Assembly (NCBI GenBank): GCA_963848045.1
Contig: CAWKCC010000001.1
Location: 1-64,000, forward strand
Source: CAVUAT01 sp963848045
GTDB taxonomy: Bacteria > Actinomycetota > Thermoleophilia > Solirubrobacterales > 70-9
Length of the DNA stretch: 64,000 nt
Reading direction: 5' to 3'
Below, piece after piece: positions 8,062-16,035 of this stretch (its first letter is position 1; each line of letters starts with the position of its first letter). Below the pieces are notes generated by a model that worked only from the letters and a program-made list of their open reading frames with translations, was not told the origin of the DNA and ran no database searches. Both the position numbers and the translations under genes were made by a program.

Positions 8062-8910
8062 CTAGCGCTTCTTGCGCTTCAGCTTCAGCTTCCTCGTCTG
8101 CGAGGCGGCCTCGCCGCTGGTCGGGGTGTAGGTGACCTTGAGCTTGACCTTGGCCTTGCCGTTCTTCTTCAGCTTCTTCTTCGTCTTGCCCTTGGGCTTG
8201 ATCTGAAGCTTCACCTTGCCTGGCACGCCGACCGTCTTGCTGATCACGGCCCCCCCGGCGGAGGCGGCCTTGACGCCCTTGCCCGATGCGCTCAGCGTGC
8301 CGGGGTTGGGGACGTCGGCCGTCAGGGTCGCGGTGCCCTTCTTCTTGTTGAGCTTGGGCTTGCCGAGGGTGAAGGTGTTGGTGGGCGCGACCGAGGCGGA
8401 GACGTTGACGCGGAAGTTCGAGACGGCCGAGAAGGTGCCCGAGGCACCGTCGGCCAGGTCCATGAAGGGGAGTTGGAGGGCCGTCTCCCCAGGAGCTGAG
8501 AAGACGCAGTTGCTCGAGCCCAAGGCTCTGTTGATGCCGAGGACATCGCCGGGCTTCACCGGGACGTTCGCGGGGAACGTATTGACGGTGCCGCCGGTCA
8601 GAGCGCGGGGGCCGTCGTGGCCGACGGCCATGTAGGTCGAGCCGCTGACCCGGCGAAACACCTTCATCGTGAATATCTGTCCTGCGCCGGCTGCGGCGCT
8701 TGTGCTCCAGGAGGTGATGGTCCCGGTCGCGATCGTGGCGGGGACTACGTAGGTGTTGCCGGAAGTCACGGTTGGCTGGACCAGATCGGTAGTCGCACCG
8801 CCGCAGGTCGTCGGCGGGTTCGCCGGCGCGATCTGCCCGATCGTCACCGACGCCACGGCGGGCGAGACGCTCGCCGCCGGCGCCAGCGCCGCGAGGCAGG
8901 CGGCCAGCAC
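8062..8910 (-). CDS. Secreted protein with basic C-terminal module, paralogue of 4080-5093
   Basis: Exported protein of about 282 residues. The N-terminus is a hydrophobic export signal (LAACLAALAPAASVSPAVA). The GTG at 8910 is the only usual start codon close by; the in-frame CTG AAG CGA CTC just upstream would give a more typical basic n-region, so the start is unsure. Residues ~25-165 are a beta-rich domain of unknown function. Residues ~170-282 repeat the module of the 4080-5093 product (NKKKGTATL, PGTLSASGKGV, SKTVG, TYTPTSG), ending RKLKLKRKKR. Similarity continues about ten bases past the stop codon, evidence of segmental duplication. Role unknown, probably at the cell surface. Confidence 0.75.
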   Translation of the reverse strand: MLAACLAALAPAASVSPAVASVTIGQIAPANPPTTCGGATTDLVQPTVTSGNTYVVPATIATGTITSWSTSAAAGAGQIFTMKVFRRVSGSTYMAVGHDGPRALTGGTVNTFPANVPVKPGDVLGINRALGSSNCVFSAPGETALQLPFMDLADGASGTFSAVSNFRVNVSASVAPTNTFTLGKPKLNKKKGTATLTADVPNPGTLSASGKGVKAASAGGAVISKTVGVPGKVKLQIKPKGKTKKKLKKNGKAKVKLKVTYTPTSGEAASQTRKLKLKRKKR

Positions 8911-9007
8911 GAGTCGCTTCAGGGTGTGTCGTTGAGTGCTCCGCCGAACGATGCCGGCGATTGTAGACGAGCATCGGCGAGCCGTCGTCTCCGCGGAATC
9001 GACGGCC

Positions 9008-9394
9008 CTACTCCGAGAGCTCGGCGGCCTCGAGGGCGTCCTCCCTGTTGCTGAAGGCCTGTTCTCGCACCACCAGCCCGTCCTTGAAGGTGTGGACGAA
9101 GGCCATTTGGTCAGCCAATTCGATCTGACTCACGGGCCCGGCTCCGCCGAAGCGGACCACGGTGATCACCTTGTCTCCGGCGTCGATCGACTCCACGGGA
9201 TCGACCCTGTAGCCGGCCTGATTGGTCCGATTCTCCTCGTAGATCGAGCGTATGGCCTCCTTGCCGTGGTGGGTGCCCAGCAGGAGCGTCTCGAACACCA
9301 CCTCCGGGTCATAGATCTCCACCAGGGCGTCGATGTCGCCGCGGTTGTGCGCAGCGAATCCGGCCCTGACCGTGTCCACGTTCTCCTGCGACAT
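9008..9394 (-). CDS. SnoaL-like / NTF2-family protein
   Basis: Cytoplasmic protein of 128 residues with the NTF2/SnoaL alpha+beta cone fold. It starts MSQENVDTVRAGFAAHNRGDIDALVEIYDP and ends with a beta-strand pair (VRFGGAGPVSQIELA, MAFVHTFKDGLVV). These proteins bind small hydrophobic ligands; the reaction, if any, cannot be told. It is similar in its opening (MSxENVxxxR) and length to the product of 11876-12271, suggesting local paralogues. A GGGAG lies just before the ATG. Confidence 0.85.
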   Translation of the reverse strand: MSQENVDTVRAGFAAHNRGDIDALVEIYDPEVVFETLLLGTHHGKEAIRSIYEENRTNQAGYRVDPVESIDAGDKVITVVRFGGAGPVSQIELADQMAFVHTFKDGLVVREQAFSNREDALEAAELSE

Positions 9395-9473
9395 CTCCCG
9401 CGCAGTATCGCGCCTCGGGCCGCGGGCGCCGCGGGCGCCGGGGGATAGCGGCGGCTACCGGACCGCTGGCGGC

Positions 9474-9490
9474 CGGGAGGGTCTCTCCCG
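9474..9490 (-). terminator. Hairpin after the MFS gene
   Basis: CGGGAG (9474-9479) pairs with CTCCCG (9485-9490) immediately downstream of the minus-strand MFS stop. It is GC-rich with no T-tract. Confidence 0.35.
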
Positions 9491-9503
9491 CGAGTACCCC
9501 TCG

Positions 9504-10970
9504 CTAGGCCTGCGCCGGCGCCGGGGCCGGCTCGCGGCTGAGCTCCACGTGGGCGCGGCTGTCGCTGGAGCGGATCAGCACCAGGGTGAGCAGCAGCCCG
9601 AGCGCGGCGAAGGCGGCACCGCCGAGGAAGGCGGTCTGGAAGCCCTGGACCAGGGCGTCGGGACCGGGCTGGGCCTCGCCGCTCGTGATCGCGTTCGAGG
9701 TGGCCGAGTTGGCGAGGCTGGCGAGCACCGCCAGGCCCAGGGCGCCCCCGATCTGCTGGGAGGTGTTGATCAGGCCGCTGGCCAGGCCGGACTCGCGTTC
9801 CTTGACCCCCGAGACGGCGGCGATCGTGGTGGGGACGAAGGAGAAGCCGAGGCCCGCCGCAGCGAGCAGCGAGGGCCCGAGGATGTCGGCGCTGAAGGAG
9901 CCGCCGACGGAGACCTGACTGAACCAGGCGAGGCCGGAGGCGATCATCCCCATCCCGATCGCGAGCACCGCCTTGAAGCCGATCCGGGTGACGAGCTGCG
10001 AGGCGACGCCGGCGGAGACGATGATCATGATCGAGAGCGGCAGGTAGGAGAGCCCCGCCTTGATCGGGCTGTAGCCCAGCACCTGCTGCATGTAGAGGGT
10101 GATGAAGAAGAACATCGAGAACAGCGAGGCGCCGACCAGCAGGCCGACGACGTTGGCGCCGGTCAGGGTGCGCATGCGGAAGATCGCGAAGGGAACGAGC
10201 GGCGACGCCGAGCGGCGCTCGATCACGTAGAAGATCGCGAACAGCGCCGCCGAGACGCCCAGCAGCCCGAGGGTCCGGGCGGAGGTCCAGCCCGCCTCGG
10301 CCGCGTCGACCAGGGCGTAGACCAGCACCGAGAGGGCGGCGGTGACGCTCACCGCTCCCGAGATGTCGAAGTGGCGGGTGGCCGACTCCGAGCGGCTCTC
10401 GGGGATCAGGCGCGGCGTCAGCGCCAGTACCCCCAGCGCCACCGGCACGTTCACCCACAGCACCCACTCCCAGCCGAGGGAGTCGGTGAGCACGCCGCCC
10501 AGCAGCACCCCGGCGGCCCCGCCCGAGCCGGCGACCGCGCCCCAGGCGCCCAGCGCCTTGTTGCGCTCGGAGCCGTCGGTGAACAGCGTGGTGATGATCG
10601 AGAGCGCGGCGGGCGAGATGATCGCGGCGCCCAGCCCCTGCCCGGCGCGGGCGACGATCAGCTGGCCCTCGGTCGAGGCGAAGCCGGCGGCCAGCGAGGC
10701 CACGGCGATGATCGCGAGGCCGGCGATGAACACGCGGCGGCGGCCGAGCAGATCGGCCATCCGCCCGCCCAGCAGCAGGAAGCCGCCGAAGGTGAGCACG
10801 TAGGCGTTGATCACCCAGGAGAGGTTCTCCTGCGAGAAGGCGAGCGCGTTGCCGATCGAGGGCAGCGCGACGTTGACGATCGAGGCGTCGAGCACGACCA
10901 TGAACTGGGCCATGCAGAGCAGGGCGAGGGCGAGCCAGCGCTTCTCGCGGTAATCGGCCGGAACGGTCAT
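9504..10970 (-). CDS. MFS transporter, DHA2 (EmrB/QacA-like) family
   Basis: Integral membrane exporter of 488 residues with about 14 transmembrane helices, as in the drug:H+ antiporter-2 family. Recognisable parts are the first helix (ALALLCMAQFMVVLDASIVNVALP), the motif A region GGRMADLLGRRRVF, motif C-like GLGAAIISPAALS and the long cytoplasmic loop PESRSESATRHFDI before helix 7. The likely role is proton-driven export of a hydrophobic compound; substrate cannot be inferred. It is transcribed leftward after the alpha/beta hydrolase gene, with a 50-base gap. A TAAGTT box lies 12 bases before the ATG, so it may have its own promoter. Confidence 0.93.
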   Translation of the reverse strand: MTVPADYREKRWLALALLCMAQFMVVLDASIVNVALPSIGNALAFSQENLSWVINAYVLTFGGFLLLGGRMADLLGRRRVFIAGLAIIAVASLAAGFASTEGQLIVARAGQGLGAAIISPAALSIITTLFTDGSERNKALGAWGAVAGSGGAAGVLLGGVLTDSLGWEWVLWVNVPVALGVLALTPRLIPESRSESATRHFDISGAVSVTAALSVLVYALVDAAEAGWTSARTLGLLGVSAALFAIFYVIERRSASPLVPFAIFRMRTLTGANVVGLLVGASLFSMFFFITLYMQQVLGYSPIKAGLSYLPLSIMIIVSAGVASQLVTRIGFKAVLAIGMGMIASGLAWFSQVSVGGSFSADILGPSLLAAAGLGFSFVPTTIAAVSGVKERESGLASGLINTSQQIGGALGLAVLASLANSATSNAITSGEAQPGPDALVQGFQTAFLGGAAFAALGLLLTLVLIRSSDSRAHVELSREPAPAPAQA

Positions 10971-11020
10971 CGCGAAGGGACCAACTTAGCGAGGCGCGGC
11001 GGCGCGGCTGGCCGGAAGCA

Positions 11021-11821
11021 CTATCGGTCCCGGGAGGCGAACTCGAGCACGATCTCGGCCGTCTGCTCGGGATGGTCGAACATCGGCACATGCCCGGCGC
11101 CGGCCATCACGCTCAACTCGGCGCCGGGGATCGCGTCGCGCAGGCGCAGGCCCTGGCGCGCGGGCACGACGCGATCCTTGTCGCCCCAGAGCAGCAGCAC
11201 GGGCGCCTCGATCCGGGCGAAGCGCGGGGCGTTGAAGGCGATCTGGTCGCTGCGGCCGGTGATGTCGCTGAGCAGCTCCTGCCAGCTCGGCGCGGCGGCG
11301 AGGGAGCGCACGGCGTGGGCCAGCATCTCGGGGGGCACGTCCTGGCCGCGGGTGCATTGCGCGAGCAGCGCCAGGCGGCGAAGCGGCGCCGGCCGCGCGA
11401 GCGCGCCGACCACGGGCGCCAGGGCCCTGGCCAGGAGGCGCTGGGTCTGCAGATTGACGCGGGCGATCCGCGCCTCGCGGGGCGTGGCGCCGCCGGCGGG
11501 GCCGATCGCGGTCACGCTGCGCGCCCGGCCGCGCAGCGCAAGCTCGAACGAGAGCAGGCCGCCCATCGAGTTGCCGACCAGGTGGGCGGTCTCGATCCCC
11601 TGGCGCTCCATCTCCTGCTCGACGGCGCTCGCCAGCGCGTCGGTTGTGCGGGGCGGCTCGGGCAGCGGCGGCGAGGAGCCGAAGCCGGGCAGGTCCAGCC
11701 CGAGCACGTCGTGGCGGCGCTCCAGCGCCGGGCGCATCCGGTCCCAGGCGTGCCGGTTGGAGCCGATCCCGTGGATCAGCACCATCGGCTCCCCCTCGCC
11801 CGCGCGGGTGGTCGCGATCAT
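11021..11821 (-). CDS. Alpha/beta hydrolase
   Basis: Hydrolase of 266 residues with a full triad: oxyanion LIHGIG near residue 16, nucleophile elbow GNSMGG near 86, acid in LWGDKDRV and base in GAGHVPMFDHP. There is no signal peptide. The lid region (residues ~115-175) is Ala/Leu/Arg-rich. It resembles the hydrolase at 40439-41668 in its GNSMGG elbow and could be a lipid or ester hydrolase; substrate unknown. A TACATT box about ten bases before the ATG suggests its own promoter and a near-leaderless transcript. The MFS gene follows in the same direction. Confidence 0.9.
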   Translation of the reverse strand: MIATTRAGEGEPMVLIHGIGSNRHAWDRMRPALERRHDVLGLDLPGFGSSPPLPEPPRTTDALASAVEQEMERQGIETAHLVGNSMGGLLSFELALRGRARSVTAIGPAGGATPREARIARVNLQTQRLLARALAPVVGALARPAPLRRLALLAQCTRGQDVPPEMLAHAVRSLAAAPSWQELLSDITGRSDQIAFNAPRFARIEAPVLLLWGDKDRVVPARQGLRLRDAIPGAELSVMAGAGHVPMFDHPEQTAEIVLEFASRDR

Positions 11822-11875
11822 CGCGCCACCGAATGTAGGGGTCGGCGAAGCCGGGTGGGGCCGGCGCGGGCGGCG

Positions 11876-12271
11876 CTAGCCGCCCCAGGCGGCGCTCCAG
11901 GCCTCCATCTCGGTCTCGTTCTCGAACCTGGTGGCCTTGCCGTCGCTGAGCTCGAAGGTGTGGGTGAACGGCGCGTCGAGCTCGACACCGTCCCTGGAGC
12001 GGGCCGCGAAGCGGCCCTTGACCGTGACGGTGTCGCCTTCGGAGTCGAACTCCTCGGCCACCGCCTGGAACTCCTCGAAGTTCTCGCCGATCTTGGCGAA
12101 GACGTCCGTGGTGACGCTCTCGGGGCCCTTGAAGGTGCCCTGGGGAGCGCTTCCGCCTCCGGGCTCGGTCCACTCGACCTCGGCATGCAGCGTCTCGACG
12201 ACCCCGGGGATGTTGCCGCTGTTGAAGTTCTCGTAGGCGCCGCGGATGATCTCGACGTTCTCCTCTGACAT
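11876..12271 (-). CDS. SnoaL-like / NTF2-family protein
   Basis: Protein of 131 residues of the NTF2/SnoaL type, beginning MSEENVEIIRGAYENFNSGN. The start at 12271 is chosen over a longer frame because AAGGAGGAG sits six bases before this ATG. The body has DTVTVKGRFAARSRDGVEL and FTHTFELSDGKATRF, the usual curved sheet. The ligand is unknown. It is divergent from the two-component genes at 12393, and the 121-base gap between them contains a CTCTCAG half-site. Confidence 0.87.
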   Translation of the reverse strand: MSEENVEIIRGAYENFNSGNIPGVVETLHAEVEWTEPGGGSAPQGTFKGPESVTTDVFAKIGENFEEFQAVAEEFDSEGDTVTVKGRFAARSRDGVELDAPFTHTFELSDGKATRFENETEMEAWSAAWGG

Positions 12272-12352
12272 GGCTCCTCCTTGGTTCGGGGATCGTTGTT
12301 CGGGGGACTCAGGGCGACCGTAGCGCGCCGGGGGCGGATCGCGCAAGCATCC

Positions 12353-12373
12353 CGTTAAGCAGCCTCTCAGGCA
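12353..12373 (+). promoter_or_regulatory. Putative OmpR-type direct-repeat operator (site 1)
   Basis: CTCTCAG at 12364-12370 is preceded 11 bases upstream by the weaker CGTTAAG. Similar 11-base-phased repeats occur at four other sites in the window. It lies 20 bases before the response-regulator start, suggesting autoregulation. Confidence 0.4.
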
Positions 12374-12392
12374 AAGGCGCGAGGATTGGGGG

Positions 12393-13064
12393 GTGCGAAT
12401 CCTGGTCGTTGACGACGAGCCGCAGCTGCGCCGTGCGCTGGAGCGCGCGCTGAAGCTGGAGGGCTACGAGGTCGAGCTGGCCGCCGACGGCGAGCAGGCG
12501 CTGGCGGCGGTGGCGGGCTCGGGGCCTGACGCGATCGTGCTCGACGTGCTGATGCCGAAGCTCGACGGGCTCGAGGTCTGCCGCGCGCTGCGCGCCGGCG
12601 GCGATCACACCCCGGTGCTGATGCTTACCGCGCGCGACGCGGTGCAGGACCGGGTCGACGGGCTCGACGCGGGCGCCGATGACTACGTGGTCAAGCCCTT
12701 CGCGCTGGAGGAGCTGCTGGCTCGGCTGCGCGCGCTGCTGCGCCGCAGCGAGGGCGGCGACAACGGCGTGCTCGCCTACGAGGACCTCAGCCTCGACCCC
12801 ACCACCCGCGAGGTGCGCCGCGGCGAGCGCGAGCTGGAGCTGACCAAGACCGAGTTCTCGCTGCTCGAGCAGCTTCTGCGCCACCCCCGCCAGGTGCTGA
12901 CGCGCTCGCAGATCTTCGAAGCGGTCTGGGGGTATGACTTCGGCCCCACCTCCAACTCGCTGGAGGTCTACATCGGCTACCTGCGGCGCAAGACCGAGCA
13001 GGACGGCGAGCCGCGGCTGATCCAGACCGTGCGCGGCGTCGGCTACGCGCTGCGCGAGAAGTGA
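12393..13064 (+). CDS. OmpR/PhoB-family response regulator
   Basis: Response regulator of 223 residues. The receiver domain (1-~115) has the acidic pocket D7-D8, phosphoacceptor D51 in VLDVLMP and K101 in VVKPF. The C-terminal winged-helix DNA-binding domain (~125-220) contains LTKTEFSLLEQLL and SLEVYIGYLRRKTE. The start is GTG. It overlaps the sensor-kinase gene by four bases (GTGA), so the pair is translationally coupled. It is close to the second regulator at 24955 in length and motif placement. It probably recognises the CTCTCA direct repeats found upstream of itself and of neighbouring genes (inference). Confidence 0.95.
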   Translation: MRILVVDDEPQLRRALERALKLEGYEVELAADGEQALAAVAGSGPDAIVLDVLMPKLDGLEVCRALRAGGDHTPVLMLTARDAVQDRVDGLDAGADDYVVKPFALEELLARLRALLRRSEGGDNGVLAYEDLSLDPTTREVRRGERELELTKTEFSLLEQLLRHPRQVLTRSQIFEAVWGYDFGPTSNSLEVYIGYLRRKTEQDGEPRLIQTVRGVGYALREK

Positions 13065-14614
13065 GCCTGCGGCGGCGCCTGGCGCTGCTCTCGGCCGCGG
13101 CGGTCGCGGTCACGGTGGTGCTGGCCTCGGCGATCACCTACGTGGCCGTCCGCGACAGCCTGCGCGACTCGATCGACGACGACCTGCGCGCCCAGGCGGA
13201 GGCCGCGAGAGGCCGGCTCGATCAGATCCGCCGCTCGCTGCCGCCGGGCGCCGAGCCGCCCCAGGGCGGGCTGGCCGAGATCGTGGCCGCGGGGGCGCGA
13301 CCCGGTGGCCCCGGCGGCCCCCCCGGGGGAGGTGGCAGGCCGGCCTTCGGGCCCGGCCAGGGCGAGGGGCCGCCCGCAGAGGTGCCATCGCTGCCGGCGC
13401 CGGGTCCCGGCGCGGCCGCGGCCCAGGGGCAGTTCATCGACTCGGGCGACGCCGTGGTGCCGACGCCCGGAACGACGCTCGAGATCCCCGTCTCGGCTTC
13501 GGCGCGCGGGCTCGCCGCCGGCGGCGGCGAGCCCCTCTTCTCCGACGAGGAATCCGATGACAGCACCCTGCGGGTGCTGACCCAGCCGGTCGCCGACGGC
13601 GTCGCGCTGCAGCTCGCGGCCTCTCTCCAGGACACCGAGGACACGCTCTCCAGCCTGCTGCTGATCCTCTTCGCGGTCAGCGCCGGCGGCATCGCGCTGG
13701 CGGCGGCGCTCGGCCCGGTGGTGGCGCGCACCGCCCTGGCGCCGGCCGGCGAGGTCTCCGACGCGGCCCAGGAGGTGGCCCGCACCCGCGATCTGACGCG
13801 CCGCATCGAGGTCCGTGGCGACGACGAGCTGGGCCGGCTGGCCGCCAGCTTCAACGAGATGATGGCGGCGCTGGAGCGCTCGGAGGCATCGCAGCGCCGC
13901 CTGGTCGCGGACGCCTCGCACGAGCTGCGCACGCCGCTGGCGGTGCTGCGGACCAACATCGAGACGCTGGGCCGCGGCGAGGGGCTGCGGGGAGCCGAGC
14001 GCGACCGCCTGGTCTGCGACCTCACCGACGAGCTCGAGGAGCTGACGGCACTGGTCTCCGACGTGGTCGAGCTGGCGCGCGAGCCGGGCGGCGACGCGCT
14101 GGCGGCCCAGGACGTGCGGCTCGACGAGCTGGCGCGCGACGCGGTCGAGCGCGCGCAGCGGCGGGCGCGCGGGCTGCGATTCGAGCAGCGAATCCGGCCG
14201 GCCCTGGTCAGCGGCGACCCGCAGCGCCTCGGCCGGGCGATCTCCAACCTGCTCGACAACGCGGCCAAGTGGAGTCCGGCCGGCGGCACGATCGAGGTCG
14301 AGGTGGGGCCGGTCTCGGGCGGCGCCCGGCGCGGCGCGCCCGGCGGCGCTTCGCGCGCCCGCGTCGCGGTGCGCGACCACGGCCCGGGCTTCGCCGAGGC
14401 CGAGCTGCCGAGGGTCTTCGACCGCTTCTGGCGCTCGGATGAGTCGCGCGGCAAGCACGGCTCGGGCCTGGGCCTGGCGATCGTGGCGCGCGTCGCCGAG
14501 GAGCACGGCGGCAGCGCCGGCGCGGCGAACGCCGAGGGCGGCGGGGCGCTGGTCTCGATCGAGCTGCCCGCCGAGCCGCTGGGCGAGCCCGGCGACCTTG
14601 AAGAGCCTTCTTAG
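13061..14614 (+). CDS. Sensor histidine kinase, HAMP-HisKA-HATPase
   Basis: Membrane kinase of 517 residues, partner of the preceding regulator. TM1 is at ~10-30. The large extracytoplasmic loop (31-~197) contains a Pro/Gly-rich low-complexity stretch (residues ~80-122). TM2 is ~198-220, HAMP ~222-275, and the H-box is ADASHELRTPL with H287. The ATPase domain has NLLDNAAKWSP (N box), DHGPGF (G1) and GSGLGLAIV (G2). The signal is unknown; the long flexible periplasmic part suggests an envelope cue. Overlap with the regulator implies a fixed stoichiometry. Confidence 0.95.
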   Translation: MSLRRRLALLSAAAVAVTVVLASAITYVAVRDSLRDSIDDDLRAQAEAARGRLDQIRRSLPPGAEPPQGGLAEIVAAGARPGGPGGPPGGGGRPAFGPGQGEGPPAEVPSLPAPGPGAAAAQGQFIDSGDAVVPTPGTTLEIPVSASARGLAAGGGEPLFSDEESDDSTLRVLTQPVADGVALQLAASLQDTEDTLSSLLLILFAVSAGGIALAAALGPVVARTALAPAGEVSDAAQEVARTRDLTRRIEVRGDDELGRLAASFNEMMAALERSEASQRRLVADASHELRTPLAVLRTNIETLGRGEGLRGAERDRLVCDLTDELEELTALVSDVVELAREPGGDALAAQDVRLDELARDAVERAQRRARGLRFEQRIRPALVSGDPQRLGRAISNLLDNAAKWSPAGGTIEVEVGPVSGGARRGAPGGASRARVAVRDHGPGFAEAELPRVFDRFWRSDESRGKHGSGLGLAIVARVAEEHGGSAGAANAEGGGALVSIELPAEPLGEPGDLEEPS

Positions 14615-14617
14615 GCC

Positions 14618-14637
14618 CCTCTCAGCGCACTCTCAGG
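14618..14637 (+). promoter_or_regulatory. Putative OmpR-type direct-repeat operator (site 2)
   Basis: Two perfect CTCTCAG copies (14619-14625 and 14630-14636) are 11 bases apart, one helical turn, just after the kinase stop and ~70 bases before the next gene. Confidence 0.5.
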
Positions 14638-14705
14638 CTGGGGCCGTTTGATGGCCTCGATCCCGGAGACACGAAACCGGGGATAGACGAGCGAGAGGAA
14701 CAACA

Positions 14706-15242
14706 ATGCTCAGCAACGTGATTCAGGCGCTGCGGCGCAGGGTGGGCCCGGTGGGCCTCTCCTTGGTGGCGGCCGCCCTGACCGCGGTCGCCTTCGCGGC
14801 GGTCTCGGTCGCCAAGGACGACAACGGCAAGGCCGGCGGCAACGGCTCCGGCAACGGCGAGGCGCAGCGCGCCGGGCCGGGTGGCGGTGCCCCGCCCATG
14901 CTCAAGGATCTCTCGGCGAAGGACCGCGAGGCCCTCGCGTCCTTCAGGACCTGCATGCAGGAGCAGGGCGTCGAGCCGCCGCCCAGGCCGGGCAGCGGGC
15001 AGCAGGGCGACACCCGGCCCGAGCCTCCGAGCGAGGCCGAGCGCGCCGAGATCGAGAAGGCGCTGAAGGTCTGCGAGGACAAGCTCCCCGAGGGCGTGCA
15101 GCCCCCCGGTCCGCACGGCGGACCGTGCGGACCGCACCCCGGCGGAGACGCCGACGGCGCGCGGCCCCCGGCCCCTCCCCAGGGCCAGGGCAGCGAGCAG
15201 CAGGGCGCCCCGGCTCCCCAGACCGAAGGCGCGGCTGCCTAG
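14706..15242 (+). CDS. Membrane-anchored Pro/Gly/Gln-rich extracytoplasmic protein
   Basis: Protein of 178 residues with one N-terminal transmembrane or signal segment (VGLSLVAAALTAVAFAAVSVA, 17-37). The extracytoplasmic part is low in complexity. It contains a central helical region with two Cys (FRTCMQEQGV and ALKVCEDKLPEGV) that may form a disulfide, flanked by Gly/Asn-rich and Pro/Gln-rich linkers (GGPCGPHPGG). No known domain is seen. It follows the two-component operon after 91 bases that hold a perfect direct repeat, so it is a likely target of that system. The ATG is preceded by GAGAGGAAC. Confidence 0.7.
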   Translation: MLSNVIQALRRRVGPVGLSLVAAALTAVAFAAVSVAKDDNGKAGGNGSGNGEAQRAGPGGGAPPMLKDLSAKDREALASFRTCMQEQGVEPPPRPGSGQQGDTRPEPPSEAERAEIEKALKVCEDKLPEGVQPPGPHGGPCGPHPGGDADGARPPAPPQGQGSEQQGAPAPQTEGAAA

Positions 15243-15270
15243 GCAGCTCCCGAGCCCGGTCTGAACCCCA

Positions 15271-15317
15271 GGGCGACCGCCCGGGTACCTGCCTCCCCAG
15301 GTGCCCGGGCGTCGCCC
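15271..15317. terminator. Strong hairpin between convergent genes
   Basis: The arm 15271-15291 (GGGCGACCGCCCGGGTACCTG, one base over half-site) pairs with 15298-15317 with one bulge and one wobble across a six-base loop. It lies between the stops of the 14706 and 15339 genes and can serve both. It has no T-tract, as is common in GC-rich actinobacteria. Confidence 0.65.
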
Positions 15318-15338
15318 GTTCGGGCCCGTCGCGGATCG

Positions 15339-15800
15339 CTAGGTGTAGATCCCGACCGACGCGAGCGCCGCGGAGATGTCGGAGAAGACGGCGATCGCGG
15401 CGACCTTGCGATCGCGCTGCTCGAGCACGTGGACCAGGGGCAGGTCGATCTCGGCGCCCTCATCGGCCTCGGTGGCGTGCAGGCGGCCCAGCACCAGCCA
15501 GCGGTCGCTGCCGGCGGCGCGGATGCCGACGGGCTGAAAGCGCACCTTGTCGAACAGCGCCGCCATGTCGCGGCGCCAATCCATGAAGCCCTTGACGCCC
15601 CGATAGCTCCTGCCGTCGAGGAACATGCCGCTGCAGCTCACCTCGAGCTGCTTGTGGGCGATCGCCTCGACCGCTTCGGCGTCGTCGCGCTCGAGCTCGC
15701 CGTAGAGGCGGCGGATCGCCTCCAGCGTCGTGCCCGTGTCAGCCTCCTCCATCGCCACGTTGAACTGGCGCTCGAGCTCTTCGACGTTGGGGGCGGCCAT
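15339..15800 (-). CDS. SnoaL-like / NTF2-family protein
   Basis: Protein of 153 residues, third NTF2-like protein in the window. It starts MAAPNVEELERQFNVAMEEA and contains GRSYRGVKGFMDWRRDMAALF followed by a strand-rich half (DRWLVLGRLHATEADEGAEIDL). Longer in-frame starts upstream are rejected because the extra 43 residues lie over a plus-strand AAG-rich tail remnant and look unnatural. Ligand or reaction unknown. It is convergent with the 14706 gene across a strong hairpin. Confidence 0.82.
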   Translation of the reverse strand: MAAPNVEELERQFNVAMEEADTGTTLEAIRRLYGELERDDAEAVEAIAHKQLEVSCSGMFLDGRSYRGVKGFMDWRRDMAALFDKVRFQPVGIRAAGSDRWLVLGRLHATEADEGAEIDLPLVHVLEQRDRKVAAIAVFSDISAALASVGIYT

Positions 15801-15837
15801 CAGGCGGGCAGTATCCCCAAACGCCCCCGTCCCGCGC

Positions 15838-15933
15838 ACTGCGGTCCCGGCGCCAGCCGCCGGCCAGATCAAGAACAAGAAGAAGCGGAAGCGCTGCCAG
15901 GCGAAGACAAAGCGCCGGCGCAAGGGCAACTAG
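15838..15933 (+). pseudogene. Orphan basic-tail remnant of a lost secreted protein
   Basis: In one frame this stretch reads RTAVPAPAAGQIKNKKKRKR then CQAKTKRRRKGN and TAG. That is the same kind of Lys/Arg/Cys tail that ends intact secreted proteins in this window, but no domain precedes it. The region upstream in this frame is the antisense of the NTF2-like gene. It is best read as the 3' end of a gene whose 5' part was deleted or replaced. Confidence 0.4.
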
Positions 15934-16035
15934 CCACACGTACTCCTCACGGGAGGGTTCGGGCAAGGTTTTCGCCCGAGATGCCGATGGAGGCCAGAGA
16001 AGACGAGGCTTCTTCGCCCTGGCGATCGAGGAGGG

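Noticed and set aside
9333..11879. 848-codon plus-strand frame
   Set aside because: Antisense shadow of the MFS transporter and the hydrolase; no domain in its translation.
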